In this document: positions 11,672-23,451 of the stretch, one piece after another | Numbering within the stretch: position 1 is the stretch's first letter | Layout: every line of letters starts with the position of its first letter | Assembly (NCBI GenBank): GCA_018287875.1 | Contig: JAGVVL010000009.1 | Location: 3,782,001 to 3,846,000, forward strand | Length of the DNA stretch: 64,000 nucleotides | From: Nigrospora sphaerica | Lineage: Eukaryota > Ascomycota > Sordariomycetes > Amphisphaeriales > Apiosporaceae | Direction of reading: 5' to 3' | Translations under genes and position numbers: made by a program | Notes under the pieces: model-generated | What the model saw: only the letters and a program-made list of their open reading frames with translations | Databases searched by the model: none | What the model was told of the DNA's origin: nothing

Positions 11672-13292
11672 GATGTCTTCTGTCTGCTTGCTGGGCTGTT
11701 TTCGTCGTTGGTTCGATTTTCTCAGCCGGCCAAGAAGGCGCTTCAACAAAGGCTGGGCGGTCTTGGTAGCGGTGGTGTTGGTGTGTAGTGGGTGCTCGGC
11801 GTGGAGAAGGCCAATGCGAGCGACGGGGTTCTGGGATGAAAGATGGCGATGGGAAATGCAGATGCAGCGAGGATGGGAAACTGTGATCGCGAATCAAGCA
11901 ATGTATACCCGAATTTTCTAATCAGAAAGCTGGGGAAGGGGCCTTGTATATACGCACGGCGCGCACGCACGAACGGCAGCGCAGTGTGCGAAGGCCGAGT
12001 CGAAGGAAGGGCTACTAGTTGCTACCTCAGCTCATTTTACGACGGGCCCCATCCATGACGGCGGCCGGGCGCTGCCCAACTGGCCCGGTCCTCCAATCGG
12101 GCGGGCAGAAAGAGAGGGAAAAAAGCCTGATTCGGATGGCGTTTGCTGCGGCCTTGGAACCGTTAACGGGATGGGAACACAAGAGTCATGGACCAGGGGC
12201 GGGGGGTTGCAACGAAAGGAACGTCAGCTGGTGAGACGATCGACTAGCACCGCCCCTGGCGCCAGGCTGTAGATCACCACCGTTTGCCATCAGCAAAGAA
12301 CCGTTCCGCTGCGCCATTCAGCCAGCCAAAACCAGCCTCCAGCCAAAACCAACCTCCCAGCCACTACGGCCAGCGCAGACCTGGAGGCGAGCTGAAAGGG
12401 CTGGTGGGTTCGCTGACTGGCAGCGGCTGAGCTGGATGACAGGGCCCCGTCCGCATGCATTCTGATCCCGAATATGTCTGTTGCCTGGTAAGCCCTGCAA
12501 TACCGCCGTGCGCCGCCTTGCTGGTTGGTGATGGGCCGATGGGCAGCTCAATGGGCAGGGAAAAAATTGGGTTGATCGGCGGGCCTTGGCAGACTGCCCG
12601 TTTGGCCGCAAACTTCTATTCGCCCGAGACAGGCATCCTAAAGCTAACGTTGAGTGCAATACGCTCCCCATCCCACTAATGCAGTTGAGGCCTCCTTTCT
12701 AGCGTCGTCGCCGTCTGGTGTCCTCGATAACGGGAAAGAAGGAGGGGGCGGCGAGGAGGCGCGGATCGAGGCGTGCCCATGTCTTTGCCCGCTACCGACG
12801 CCGTCTGCTGCCCCCGCTTGCTCGCTTCAGAAGACTTGAGGTATGGAGGCGTGCTCTTTTGCCACAGGGTCACCCCCGGATTCCCTAGCCGAGGCGGGGA
12901 GATGATACTAGCGATGGCCGCGTCCAGCTGTCAACCATTCGGAAACGAGCGCGCCCGGCAAGCCCGTCGCCGGACACGTTGGGTCATGCAGTTTGGCGCA
13001 GTCGATGATGCCGCGGTGCCGTGAGGTGGATGGTGTGGTGGGCCAGATGCCGCAGATGCTGCAGCTGCAGCTGACCGACCCCAGGCCGAGAAGACGTATA
13101 TTCGTCCGACGAACGGTGGGGGTTCCCCGACAAGCTCGTTTTTGCCGCTCCCTGCCTCTGGCCGCCTTTCTTTCCTTTCTTGGGTATCATCGACGAGCTA
13201 TCGGCCCTGGCCAACGCCCGTAGCTAAGAGGTGCTAGCCAAATAACATGTCCGGCCCAATTCATTTCCCCTGCCTGCCCGACGTGAGCTATG
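11672..13292. other. intergenic, no supported gene
   Basis: About 1.6 kb upstream of the small protein gene and downstream of pop7. It holds a short run of imperfect Cys/Ala-rich duplications (cagccaaaacca-type, 12319-12350) and nothing I can call a gene. Confidence 0.45.
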
Positions 13293-13945
13293 TCATTTCA
13301 GGCGGATATGCACCTCTAAGCAGCTGACCATGCGCGCTCTCCGCTGCTCCGTGCCACCCTCCTGCTCGTCCCCTTCTATGATCTCATCCACTGCCCTAAC
13401 GCTGGCCGTCCGCAGCGTCACGTCACAGTCCGGCTGCCCGCGGAAGAAGGCGGCGACGTGGACCACCTTCTCGATGGCCCGCCCGGTGCCGAGGACTATG
13501 ACCTCGCGGGCCGTCTCGAGCCCGATGCCGCTGTCGCCCGGGTCGCGCTGCAAATTGTACGTACGGGCCGCCACCGACATGGTGCTCCGCTTGGCCAGCT
13601 TGGTGGTGGGCGCCTGCGGATCGAGGGACGAGGCGGTCCGCAGGATCTTGTCCAACTGCTTGCGCACCCGCGTCGTAATGGATCGGAAGGGAGTTTTGGG
13701 GTTGACGTAGAGACGGTGCGCCTTGTGTGTTGAGGGGGCGCGGGCCGAGACAAGGCTGCTGTGGACGCTCGCTCCTACAAGAAGACACGGCCGTTAGCAG
13801 ACGCTCCATCAGGACGTGATGGTGGGTGCGCGTATAAAGTCGAACCTTTGGGTATAGGTGGCAGCTTTGTGATGGCCGACGGGGCGGTGCCAGGCAGCTG
13901 CGTTGATGGCACCGCCTTATCGTCCATTACCTCGTCGTGTGTCAT
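13293..13945 (-). CDS. pop7: RNase P/MRP subunit Pop7/Rpp20
   Basis: Two exons, 13846-13945 (ATG at 13945) and 13293-13774, making 193 residues. The intron 13775-13845 has a weaker gttcga donor and a cttgtag acceptor; the split codon gives Gly34. The core reads YVNPKTPFRSITTRVRKQL, then VIVLGTGRAIEKVVHVAAFF, a short strand (CDVTLRTASVRAVDEI) and the closing CLEVHIRLK, which is the Alba-like fold of fungal Pop7. With Pop6/Rpp25 this protein binds the P3 stem of RNase P and MRP RNA, needed for tRNA 5' maturation and rRNA processing. The segment between the first helix and the GTGRAIEK strand is long and Ser/Arg-rich. It is divergent from the Rogdi gene, sharing about 630 bases of upstream sequence. 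Confidence 0.85.
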
Positions 13946-14579
13946 GGTCGGGGTCGATCCGAGAATTTCGAGACTGCCTGGCGTCTAGGCAGACACGAAA
14001 ACTAGAGGATTCGTAGCGGGCGGCCGATCGCGTGTGGGTTGACTGCAGTTGTCGACCAGACGTTGCGCGGGAGGACGATGCGGAAACGAGCGTGGTATAT
14101 CGAGAGTGGTCTCGTCGGTACGAGGTCGCCCGGGCCTTTCGCGTCGCTATATGCGGCGGTTTTGACGATGCGCGATGCTCGACTCTTTTCCAATGCACAG
14201 CTGCAGACGTCGGAAGCGTCAATTGTTAAACTTTCGAGGTACTGGGTCTCGCGTGGGGCGCTGCAGGGTTTCTCCACAGCGGCTGGCCCACTCGAGTGCC
14301 TGCTTGTCTGCCTGCCAGTTCTGAGCGAGCCCATCCATTCTGTCCGTCCATTCCCATCCCCACTCTCGAATCTCCGAAAGCCCTGGCCAAGAAGGTCGAC
14401 CTTTGGCCTTCGCGCCCGTGACGTACGTACCCTTCCGAACTCGCTGTCAAGCTTGAGCCTCCATCCACGCCCGAACCTGCACCAACGCCGACCGTCACCG
14501 ACATACTCGGACACCCTGGCTGTCTAATGCAAAATCATGTCTGCCTGCTCTAGCCGCCTGGACTGACACGAACAGCACC
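13946..14579. promoter_or_regulatory. shared upstream region of divergent pop7 and Rogdi genes
   Basis: The two start codons lie 634 bases apart on opposite strands, so both promoters must sit here. No TATA-like box or known operator is evident. The call is from position only. Confidence 0.45.
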
Positions 14580-15976
14580 ATGTCTGTGGACATCTGGCCT
14601 CCCATCGCTCCGGCGCAGCTTAAAATCGAGGAGGATGCCGCCCAGGTGAGTCGATCCCGGCGACGGCCTCACGCGCTGCTCGCTGCTCGTTGCATGACAC
14701 CATGGCCCTGCCACCCCCGCCCCCACCCCCATTGCCGCGCGGCAAGGAGAAAAGAACAAAAGAAGAAGAGGGGCAAGGAGGAGAGGAAGCCGAGGGGGGC
14801 TGGCTCCTCGTCTCACGCCCGCGCACCGCCGTGCTAACACCGGCCCCCTCCCCACTGCAGGCGCGCGAGCTGGCCTGGCTCCTCGACACGCTGTACGCGA
14901 CGCTGCGCACCCTCAAGTCGTCGCTCGAGGAGTCGTACGCGCTGCTGGCGCCCATCGACCCGGGCTCGACGCTCGTGGTGAGCACGCCGCGCCACGAGAC
15001 GGTCAAGGGCCACGTTACGCGCGTCGGCACGCGCCTGGTCAAGGGCAGCGTCGCCGTCAAGTTGCGCACGCAACCGCCCTGTCTCCTGACCCTCGACCCG
15101 GACCGCCCCATCCACATTCCCGAGCTCGCCACCCTCAACACCCTGCTCACCCAGTCCGTCGACCTGCTCGCCTTCGTCCTTGCCGAGTCCTTCGGCGCCG
15201 ACGGCCGCACCAAGAAGTCGGTCGACGCCCGCTTCGTCAGCTCCCAGCTCCGCCTGCTCGCTGAGTACCTCGCCGAGGCCTCGGCCCTGCTGCGCGGGTC
15301 CCCGCCGCCGCCCCCGCGGCCGCGCACGGGGAGTACGGCGTCGCGGGCCTCGGCGGCCGAACCCCCGCCGCCACCGCCATCGCAACACGCGCCCCTCCCG
15401 CCGCCGCCCGACCTGAGCTGGACCTACGCCTCGGTCCCGCCGACATGCTTCAACCCGCCCCTGGCCCCGGGCGCGCTCAGCGTGCACCTGACCATCGAGG
15501 ACGCCTCCCTGGTGCTGTACCTGCGGGCGTTGGAGCCGGCCGACGCGCCCGTGCACTTCGGGACGAAGCTGGCCCTCGCCATCGGGACGGCGCGCCGGCT
15601 GGAGCACGACGAGGCCGACCGCATCTTTGGTTACTGCCCCGAGGGCGCCGACGAGCTGCTGGAGCCGACGACGACGACGACGGCGACGCTCCCGCCGCCG
15701 CCCCCGGGCGCAGGCCGCCCTTTCGAACAACAGCCGCACCAGCCGCTGCACCGCACGCGCAGCAGCGAGGCCCGCCACGCCCGCGGCGGCGGCATGGGCA
15801 AGGGCCGCGGCACCGAGACCAACGTCTACGTCCGCGAGAAGGTCCGCGTCGACAGCGCCGACCCCAGCCTGCTCAGCCTCTCGGCCAAGCTCGGCGCCCT
15901 CGGCCACACCCTCGCCCTCGCCCGGCGCAACCTCGCCGTCGTCATGGGCGACGAAGACGCCACCGCCGCCGCTTGA
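14580..15976 (+). CDS. Rogdi/Rav2-like subunit of the V-ATPase-assembly RAVE complex
   Basis: Two exons, 14580-14645 (22 codons, ending AAQ) and 14861-15976, with a gtgagt donor and a ctgcag acceptor, give 393 residues. The frame from 14690 that reads through the intron is an artefact; the true start is MSVDIWPPI. Family features are ARELAWLLDTLYATLRTLK, LLAPIDPGSTLVVSTPR, VKGHVTRVGTRLVKGS, LSVHLTIEDASLVLYLRALEP, HFGTKLALAIGT and REKVRVDSADPSLLSLSAKLG. Rogdi/Rav2 proteins act with Rav1 to reassemble V1 onto Vo of the vacuolar proton pump. Proline-rich inserts (around 205-240 and 318-325) with poly-Pro and poly-Thr runs are unusually strong here. It is convergent with the NIPSNAP gene. Confidence 0.88.
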
Positions 15977-16720
15977 TAAGGGAGGGGAAGCGGGGTTGGG
16001 GTGGGCGGGTGCACAGCCTACTACTTGTCCAAAGCACGAGTTCGCAGTACATTGTTATAGGCGGCCCGGCAACGCCCGTAGTGAAGTTTGTACCGCGTGT
16101 TGGCGGAGTTTCAAAGAAGAAAGGCGTTCGGATTCTTACTAGCAGGCGACTCTTTGGGAAAGGGGAAAGGCTGGAGTTGGCGGAGCATGCGCTCACTCAC
16201 CACAAATAGCATATATCGTTCATGTATTCAATAGCAGCCATGCATCAGCTAGTATTCGATTTGAACTGAGGACGGAGCTCTGCGGACTTCCTCGTCCATT
16301 TCCATTTCTCTCGGTGTCACCCCACGGGGACATGATAGGCTAACGCAATGTTTACAAATTCGACACGCAATCCTCCCTTTGCCGGCCGGCCAGTGATAGC
16401 CCTGCTCCCAATAGTACACTTCCAAGATAGCTCCTACACATAGATATGTCGCCGGAGCGAAACGTGGACTCCCCCGTGAGGACCCGCGAATTCCGCGGCC
16501 AAACAGCCCAGGCGGTGTTCGATGCAATTGGCGTCGGTTTGAAAAGCTCTGGTGTAGCTGTCGCCACCAGGATGTTCAAGCCAAGCCATGGAAAGAAAAT
16601 CGCCATCCGCCGGGCCTTCGTCGCGCCATGACGCCGCTTCCGGGCACACGCTGGTGCCTGGCGCTTCCTTCTGTGTCTGTGCTGTGCGTTGGACACACAA
16701 CGGAGAGGTTCTGGGCTCGC
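15977..16720. other. convergent intergenic region
   Basis: Holds the 3' UTRs of two facing genes. No other gene is supported. Confidence 0.5.
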
Positions 16721-17843
16721 CTACGATACGGGAGACCAAGGCATGGGGATCAGGATGCGGGACTTCATTGATTGGATCAGAGGGACCGTCTTGTGCACCG
16801 TCTCGGCCCAGCCTTCTATGCCCCAGCTCTTCTCGCGGCGGATCTTGCGCTCCTCGAGGTTGGCAAACTGCCACAGGTGATGGACGGTGTTGAGGTCGCC
16901 GATCTGCACGAACCAGGCACCGACACCCTCCATGACCTCGCGGCGGGCCTTGAGGCCGCGGCGCCAGTGTGTCTCCCACTCGAGCAGGTTGCCTGGGTGC
17001 AGGGTGTAGGAGCGCAGCTCGAAGACGCCACCGAGACTGCGGGGGCTTGTCGTGGGCCAGAAGGAGAACTCCTGCATGATGGAGGTGCGCTTTGCCGTGA
17101 TGAGCGACTTGAGCTTGCGGTCGAAGGCCGGGAAGTCGGGGTGGCGGGAGATGCTGTGCAGCGACGAGTGGTAGCCCTCGTAGCGCTGGTATTCCCAGAT
17201 GTGTACGAAGGTGTCGCAGCCGTCGCCGACCTCGGTGCGCCAGCTACCCACGAGATTCACCTTATTCTCCTCGAGCTTCGCCATGCGCGGGTACCACTTG
17301 CCGACAAGGTCAACGTACTCGTCCACCTTGTCAGGCTTGACCTCGTGGAAGACGATCGAGTGCACGTACTTGCCGCGGGCTAGCACGGCTGAGAAGCTAG
17401 CCTCGAGCTGCGCGTCCAGCTCGCGGCCCTCTTTGGTGCCGTAGATGAGGTTGGTCAACAGTCCGTCAGGTCGGCCTGCCTGCTTTTGGGCCGCCTTTTG
17501 GCGGGCTTCCTCGAGTTGTTCTGCGGGGCGGGTTCGCGGGAGTTAGCCCAAGGGAGTCTGTCCCAAGTGCAGGCGGACGAGAGGGGCCGGGGCGGGGCGG
17601 GGAGGACAGGGCGGCATGGCACGGAAACGCGGGAATCAAGACACACTCACTCTCTTCCTTCATCTTCTGTTGGGCGACCAGGTGGTCGCGAAAGGCCTTC
17701 TGTTTCTCGTTGAACTTTTTGACCTGGTTTGGCGTGATGTCGGATATGGAGGGGGCGCGCTGCTGAACGGCCGTGGTGCCAAAGGCCCGCATCGAGCGCG
17801 GGGCGGTCAAGGCCGCCGCGCGGGCGAGTCGCGGCGTGAACAT
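16721..17843 (-). CDS. mitochondrial NIPSNAP-family protein
   Basis: Two exons, 17651-17843 (ATG at 17843) and 16721-17520, joined by a gtgagt/ccgcag intron of 130 bp with a split Lys codon, make 330 residues. The N-terminus is a typical mitochondrial presequence: Arg/Ala/Ser/Thr-rich, without acids, ending near FGTTAVQQRAPS. A coiled-coil-like Gln/Lys/Glu segment follows (about 38-85), then two NIPSNAP ferredoxin-like domains: the first with KYVHSIVFHEVKPDKVDEYVDL and FVHIWEYQRYEGY, the second with GGVFELRSYTLHPGNLLEWE and TVHHLWQFANLEERK. NIPSNAP proteins are matrix or inner-membrane-associated; human NIPSNAP1/2 take part in mitophagy signalling, but the fungal role is not defined. The sequence looks intact. 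Confidence 0.88.
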
Positions 17844-20800
17844 GGCGTTTGTGGGACGTGTCGTCAACGGGAAAGGGTTTGGAGGGGTAAGAGGCGAGTG
17901 TAGAAGCTGAGGGCGGGCGCGAAAGACCAGAAGCACCGGGCGGCGGTGGTGTCGTTGTAATGTGCCGTTGAAACTCGTGTCGTCAAAACAAAAAGATGTG
18001 GGTGCGGCTTCGCGGCAGTCGGGAGGGCAAGGTCGTGGCGGGTGAAGGAGAGAGGAATGGGAAGGAATACGGATAGCAGAGGAAGAGAGACAGGAAGAGG
18101 TGACGATGAGCGGGTGAAGTTCTGCTCGGTCCGGAGGGCAGCGACTCGGTACGGCGCTGGGGGGGGGTGGTTAGGCCGTCCCGCAGTGGACTGACGGCAT
18201 GCACGCGTACTGCGGAGACGGTTTCAGCAGCAACAATGGGGAAGGCTGATGATGCGATTGACGGAGGCGGTGGTGGCCTGATGGACTTGAAGATGGCCAA
18301 CTTGTCGGACGAGGCGGAGACGGCGATGGGGTTGTATTTTATGCCACGGGCTCCCCACGGGTTCAACGTTGAGACACCCACTCTCCCTCTCCTCGTCTCT
18401 CCTCCGCATCTGCAATAGGCAGTATGTGCACACACACACACACGCAGTCGAGAAGCTTATGCTGCTACCGCCGTTGTGCTGCTGCCCAAACAGGGAGGAG
18501 CAGCTTCCCCCCGCCCCTGGTACAGGTAACTCAATGGCCTAGCTCCAGCTCTCTCCGCATTCTGGCTGGGCCCCTGCCCCATTACAGCTGGTGAGCCGGG
18601 ACCAGGAGAGTTGGTGTAGCGTGATGTCATCACCTCATTCGTCAGCTGAGACCATAGCCCCGCTTAATAGTTCACCGTCGCTCCATGTCCTCAATTGGCC
18701 CGTGCTTTGCCCATCAGGGCGGGGTTCTGCTCTGGGACTACTGGAGCTCCCACAGGCAGTGACAGTGAGGCCATCAGGGGATGGCAGCACTGGTCCCCGA
18801 CTGTCCTCAACGCACCTTTTAGTCATCAGCTGCCGTCCCAGTGGCCCCAATCACCATTGCTGGAGGTGCAGTTGAATGTCTCTTGGCTACCAGTCTCGCC
18901 TGTTACCCAGCCATCATAAGAGATAACCCCGCGGCCAACCTAACTCTTCTAAGGCCAGATGTGCCCGTTCTTGTTTACTTGAAGTCAATTGCGCTTTCAC
19001 TTCTCCGGACGCCATGGCCGGCCGTCATGCGCAGAATTCCTCTCAGTGATTTGTGTCCAGGCCACGGGGCGTGACACGGGACCCGATGGCAAACGTTCGG
19101 TGAGCGCCCTAGATTGATCATGGACCCATCGCTATCATCCTCCAGACGCAAAGTTAATGGGGAACCCCACGGATGTTATATCATTCATCAGCTGGAATAG
19201 GAACGGCTCGATAACTCCAACACGCCGTCATCCATTGGCACGTTGCAACCCCCCAGCAGCGTCCCAGTATGGCGACTACCATGAGCCAAACCAAGTGCAT
19301 CAGCATACCACATCCCCGAACTACTCACGGAACGATGTAGAGGCCTATTGCCGAGGGGCTTACGGCTCATCGGAGCACGGAATTGACACGTAGAACTTGG
19401 GCCATCGTATCCACCAAGCTCTGCCTTGTCGATCGCAGGTCAATCCATACCAACAAACGGCTCATAGGAGGAATGCATCCATCTATCCACCACTACGCCC
19501 TCTCCCCTCCGGAATCTTCATTGACGTCTTTGGTTTGCTTGCATCATCTCCATTCGAGGTAGAAACAATCAACATGTCCCCTGAGCCTGGTCTCTAACCT
19601 CGACTGCGTTCTAAAAGCAGGCCAAAAGCGGCGCTCGCTCCACGCTACCGCGGCCATGCCCTCGACAAGACCGAAGGAATGCCACCGAGACCGCAGAATC
19701 GCAACTGAGGGGCGTATCTATCGCCGTTATTCTTTTTCCTCTCGCGCCCGCCCGAGCTGCATCAGAAGGTCTACACGTTTGTGCGGGCTACCCCCGAAGG
19801 AGCACGCCTTAGACACAAGAAGACAATCTTCGACGGCCCAGACAATGACCTTGGTGCGAGTCGGAGTGCGACACTTCTGCTGCTGCCGTTTCTCCCTACC
19901 CACCGGCCGTTGCCTTGCTAGGGACGTGCAGGAGTATCGGGACCGAGGCTCTTCCCTTTCTACGGCCAGCCCCTCCACTTCGCCGACATGGGCACGGCAG
20001 CTCTTTTTTCCCTGTCTGCGGCCGGCTACCCTGGCTCTGCCACGGGATGTGGCCGTCCACTGAATGACTGGCTGCGACGGGCTTTCGCCGTCCGTCTCAA
20101 ACGTGCGCACATCGTTAGGCCACTGTGCCACGCGTTGGAGATAAGGCGCCTGTGACTCGGCGACGACATCGTCCCCCGCTGCCCCGACGGGACCCCGCTG
20201 GTCGGCATGTCGTGACTCAGTGCGGGCAGCGGTTGGCCGCGGTACTAGTTGCTCGAAGCAGCGTTGTACATACTGTCTCTGGGAGACAACTGCTTCTACG
20301 ACCGCTTCACCACCTTTCCGGTCTACCTTGACATCATGATCGAGTTCATACCGAGCAGTGTCTCGTCCCCGACCTGGCGAGAAGTGAGAGGTCGGCGTGA
20401 CACATTTGAGAAAGAGCTGCTGCGCCTCTTGCATAAAGGTATCGACGACGCTGACCCACTGACGAACCAGACCACATCCCTAATGACTGGGAACAAATGC
20501 GTGCTTCCCGACGTGGCGTGTGGGTGCATCATGCTCAATGCTGCTGCGCCTGTGCTGCGGTTTATTGAATTTGATAGGAGGAACGATACAATTGTCGCAC
20601 ATAACATGTATGCTTACAGCTTTGAAGCTCGGTTGCAACACCTGATAGGGTACGGCTGAGCGAGGCTGCCGACAAAGAGTCATTTGGATGTTACATGTCG
20701 CAGTGGGGTATTCAAGCCTGCCGCCCTCGACTCCCTTTTCGGTGATCCCTTTCCCTGGTTCTTCTACCGCCGGGTTTTGATTAGAGAAAGACACGTATAT

Positions 20801-20912
20801 TGCCTTAATAATGTCCCTTTGGCTCTGTCGCAAGGATTTATCTATTTTGTCCAACCGCTTATACCATTTCCCACCCAAACTGCTTTCCCCAAAGGTCAGC
20901 ACAGTCGCTCCC
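17844..20912. other. 3 kb without a supported gene; edge of the accessory island
   Basis: Includes the NIPSNAP upstream region and a (CA)n microsatellite at 18427-18443. An open frame at 20249-20659 (+, 136 codons) has no features I recognise and may be a decayed gene. The nearest identifiable sequence downstream is the HET relic. Confidence 0.45.
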
Positions 20913-21180
20913 ATGTGGCCTTTGGAAATAGCTACGTTGCGGCTCATCAAATTCTTCGACGATGCCATTCCAGCATACACCATCCTCTCCCACACATGGC
21001 TGCCTTACGGAGAGGAAGTTACCCTCTAAGACTCCTAGGCCATCGATTCCATGTTTTGGTGGTACCAGAATGTGAAAGTGTGTTTTGCCTACCTTTCCAA
21101 CTTGGACTTTTCATCCCAGGAGCCAGGTTTCAACCAGAGCCGTTGGTTCACTAGAGGCTGAACCCTTCAGGAACGCTGGT
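20913..21180 (+). pseudogene. HET-domain gene relic, N-terminal part
   Basis: Translation gives a HET (heterokaryon incompatibility) domain start: LRLIKFFDDAIPAYTILSHTW then EEVTL. After a stop at about 21010 and a gap it resumes with AIDSMFWWYQNVKVCFAYL, and then SRWFTRG-stop-TLQE. Compared with the family, roughly 45 residues between EEVT and AI(N/D)SM are missing, and the conserved Trp of RGWTLQEL is a TGA (21159-21161). HET proteins trigger cell death when genetically different hyphae fuse. This copy is clearly dead. It stops exactly at the LQEL motif, where the second HET piece at 31982 begins. Confidence 0.75.
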
Positions 21181-22857
21181 CGCGCGTGAACCGGAGAACG
21201 GCGGCGACGGATGATTAAGCCACTGATGGCGCCGTCAAAACGGAGAGGGCCCCACCACCACTTACAATTGACGGTTTCTCGTTTCTCGTCCGCCCTCGTC
21301 GGTCGACCGAGAAGCGCCCGTCGCGTAGGCCGCCTGGCACAGGAGTCTTTCTCGATTGGCTGCTGTCGACAAGGGACTTGGTGTGCAGGATCTTTCAGGC
21401 CAAGATGGCGCCTGCCTGCTTTCCGCACATTGGGGGTTCTCCGCTCCCCCCTCCCATGTTGCTCCTCTACTTCTCTCCTCACACGCATACGAGGAGACAT
21501 GAGTGGCACAGCGAAGTCGGTTTCGTGAAGAGAATCCCGAAGATGCGGCCCTTGAGGTCTTCCTGGAGTTCGAGGAGTTCGCTGCTGCTCCTTGCGACGA
21601 GATACGAGAGGCATCAGCCGGGAAGAAGGCCGCGAGAGAACGCGTGCTTCGTAAATGGAACGAGTGTGTTCTGGTCACCGCTACGAAAGCTTTGGACGTG
21701 AGTCTGATGCTAAAGTTATTTGCAGTTTCTTTAATGAGGAGTACCCGAAGCTCTCGAAGAAGCAAGTCGGCCCGGAACACATATGGCTCGACCTATGTCA
21801 TGATAGCGAGCAGGCGAAGGTGTCCTGCAGGATCTTTGTGCAGTGGTATGTTAAAAACTCGGGTAGGTGGGAGGTCTGCCTAGGACCGGCTGAGCGCGCG
21901 TGGAAACGAGAATTCACATGCGCCATCACGCTTACGGAGGTCTGGAAATGCTTGGTAGTTGAGGCCGACAATACCGTGCTTTTTCGGAAGAGGAAAGAGG
22001 ATCGTGTAAACCGACGGCAGTGGCAGCTTGCGTTCGTCAAGAGGGATAAGACGGGCCCTACCGCGGAAATATCTAGGGTAAGTCGAGCCTCTTTTAAACT
22101 GTACCTGCTAGCCTAACCGGACTTTTACAATTCACCGCCGGACTATTGGCGGTTAGATATAATCCTTTATTCGAGCAGACCTTCGTGAAGCAGAAGACCA
22201 CGCCTAAAGACATCGCGATATTTCTCGATACGCTTTAGACACGGTTAAACGATATCTCGCTCACACCCATAACGCGGATTGCCTTTTATACATAAGTCTT
22301 AACAGTCGGCTTAGGCGGTTAGCGGAGTGCCTCCGTGATGAACTTGCCGTATAAGCAAATCCGTTTTGCGACAGTGCGGGACCCCGATACTCTAATAGCC
22401 TCAAAACTTGTTGCCTATGTTTTTTTTTTGGGATCATTTAAAACAAACGCCACGTGGGAATACGACGTACTTAGGATGATAATTAAGCTACACACTTCTT
22501 ATTTTTCTTCTTTCGCTAGGCTAATCTTTCCGTCTTTCTTTTAGGATCGAATTCACTGTCACCTTTATACCGGGGCATACTTTCTACTTTTTAAGCTTAA
22601 CTACTGCTCGGGCATTTGCCGACGACGCTTTTCAGGAGGAGTACAAGACTATGAACGACCTGCTCGACAGGCTGCTATTAGAATCTTTTATCAATTATAT
22701 CCCACTCCCATTAAAAGCGATGTCTTAGAGAAGCGTGTGATCCCGTTAGGCTAAGAGAAACTGAATAAGATATGGAACCGTACTACTTTAGTATCTAGAC
22801 TCCGGACGTCTTTAAAGCCCTATCCGCTGAGAGTTGGTACAGCCGGTAGGCTAAACG

Positions 22858-22910
22858 GTATGTATGCGATTTCTTGTGTTGGGTGTCTAGATAGCTGATA
22901 TCACCCACAG
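22858..22910 (+). other. fossil intron inside the recombinase relic
   Basis: It starts gtatgt, has gctgat 17 bases before the end, and closes with cccacag. Removing it joins GRLNG to VLEVTLRNYVLSH in frame, as in intact family members. This shows the relic came from a normal spliced gene. Confidence 0.7.
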
Positions 22911-23277
22911 GCGTGCTCGAAGTCACACTACGAAACTACGTGCTATCGCACTCATCGGGCATGTTCCACCACAGCTATCAGCCCCGGCGTTTTAATACCG
23001 ATCTAGGAGATATTTCTTTTAGTAAACTAGGTGGCAGTAGCGGCAACGAGCGGTTATTTCAACACTTAGTAACGCATCTATTAGCCGTAATGAAAGGGCC
23101 CCTATTAATCCGACTGCCGAGAACTTAGAGAAATGTAACCAGCGCCGCAACATTACGACTCTTTGTTAAGAATTACAGCAAACCTCGGACCCAGCCACTC
23201 GTTGTAACATTTCGCAGAGTGTATCCTCCATCTTTAAGTCTTGGACTCTATTGAAGGCGAAAGAGCACCGCGACATA

Positions 23278-23329
23278 AGCTCAAGCATCCCTTGGCGATA
23301 CAGCCCCTTCGCGAGACACCGGTTTCAGG
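23278..23329 (+). repeat. 5' terminal inverted repeat of the Fot1-like element
   Basis: Fifty-two bases identical to the reverse complement of 25155-25206; similarity continues with mismatches for about 15 bases more. Confidence 0.93.
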
Positions 23330-23451
23330 ACCGTCTCGCGATGCTTCAAGTGAGGTTACTCCACGATATCTAGTCAACCAGTTGGCCTATAAGCATGGTG
23401 TTGAGCCCGTTCGAATCGTCTGTCTCCGTTCTTTCCAGTGAAGTTATTCCC

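Noticed and set aside
14690..14860. Upstream extension of the Rogdi frame (MHDTMALPPPP...)
   Set aside because: This is intron read-through; the exon at 14580-14645 gives the conserved SVDIWPP start.
14834..15907. Long minus-strand frame opposite the Rogdi gene
   Set aside because: Shadow of a GC-rich exon, composed of low-complexity Arg/Gly/Val; no domain.
21173..21240. Terminal inverted repeat for the proposed Starship-like element
   Set aside because: Comparing the left edge with the reverse complement of the right edge shows no convincing match, so no repeat is claimed.
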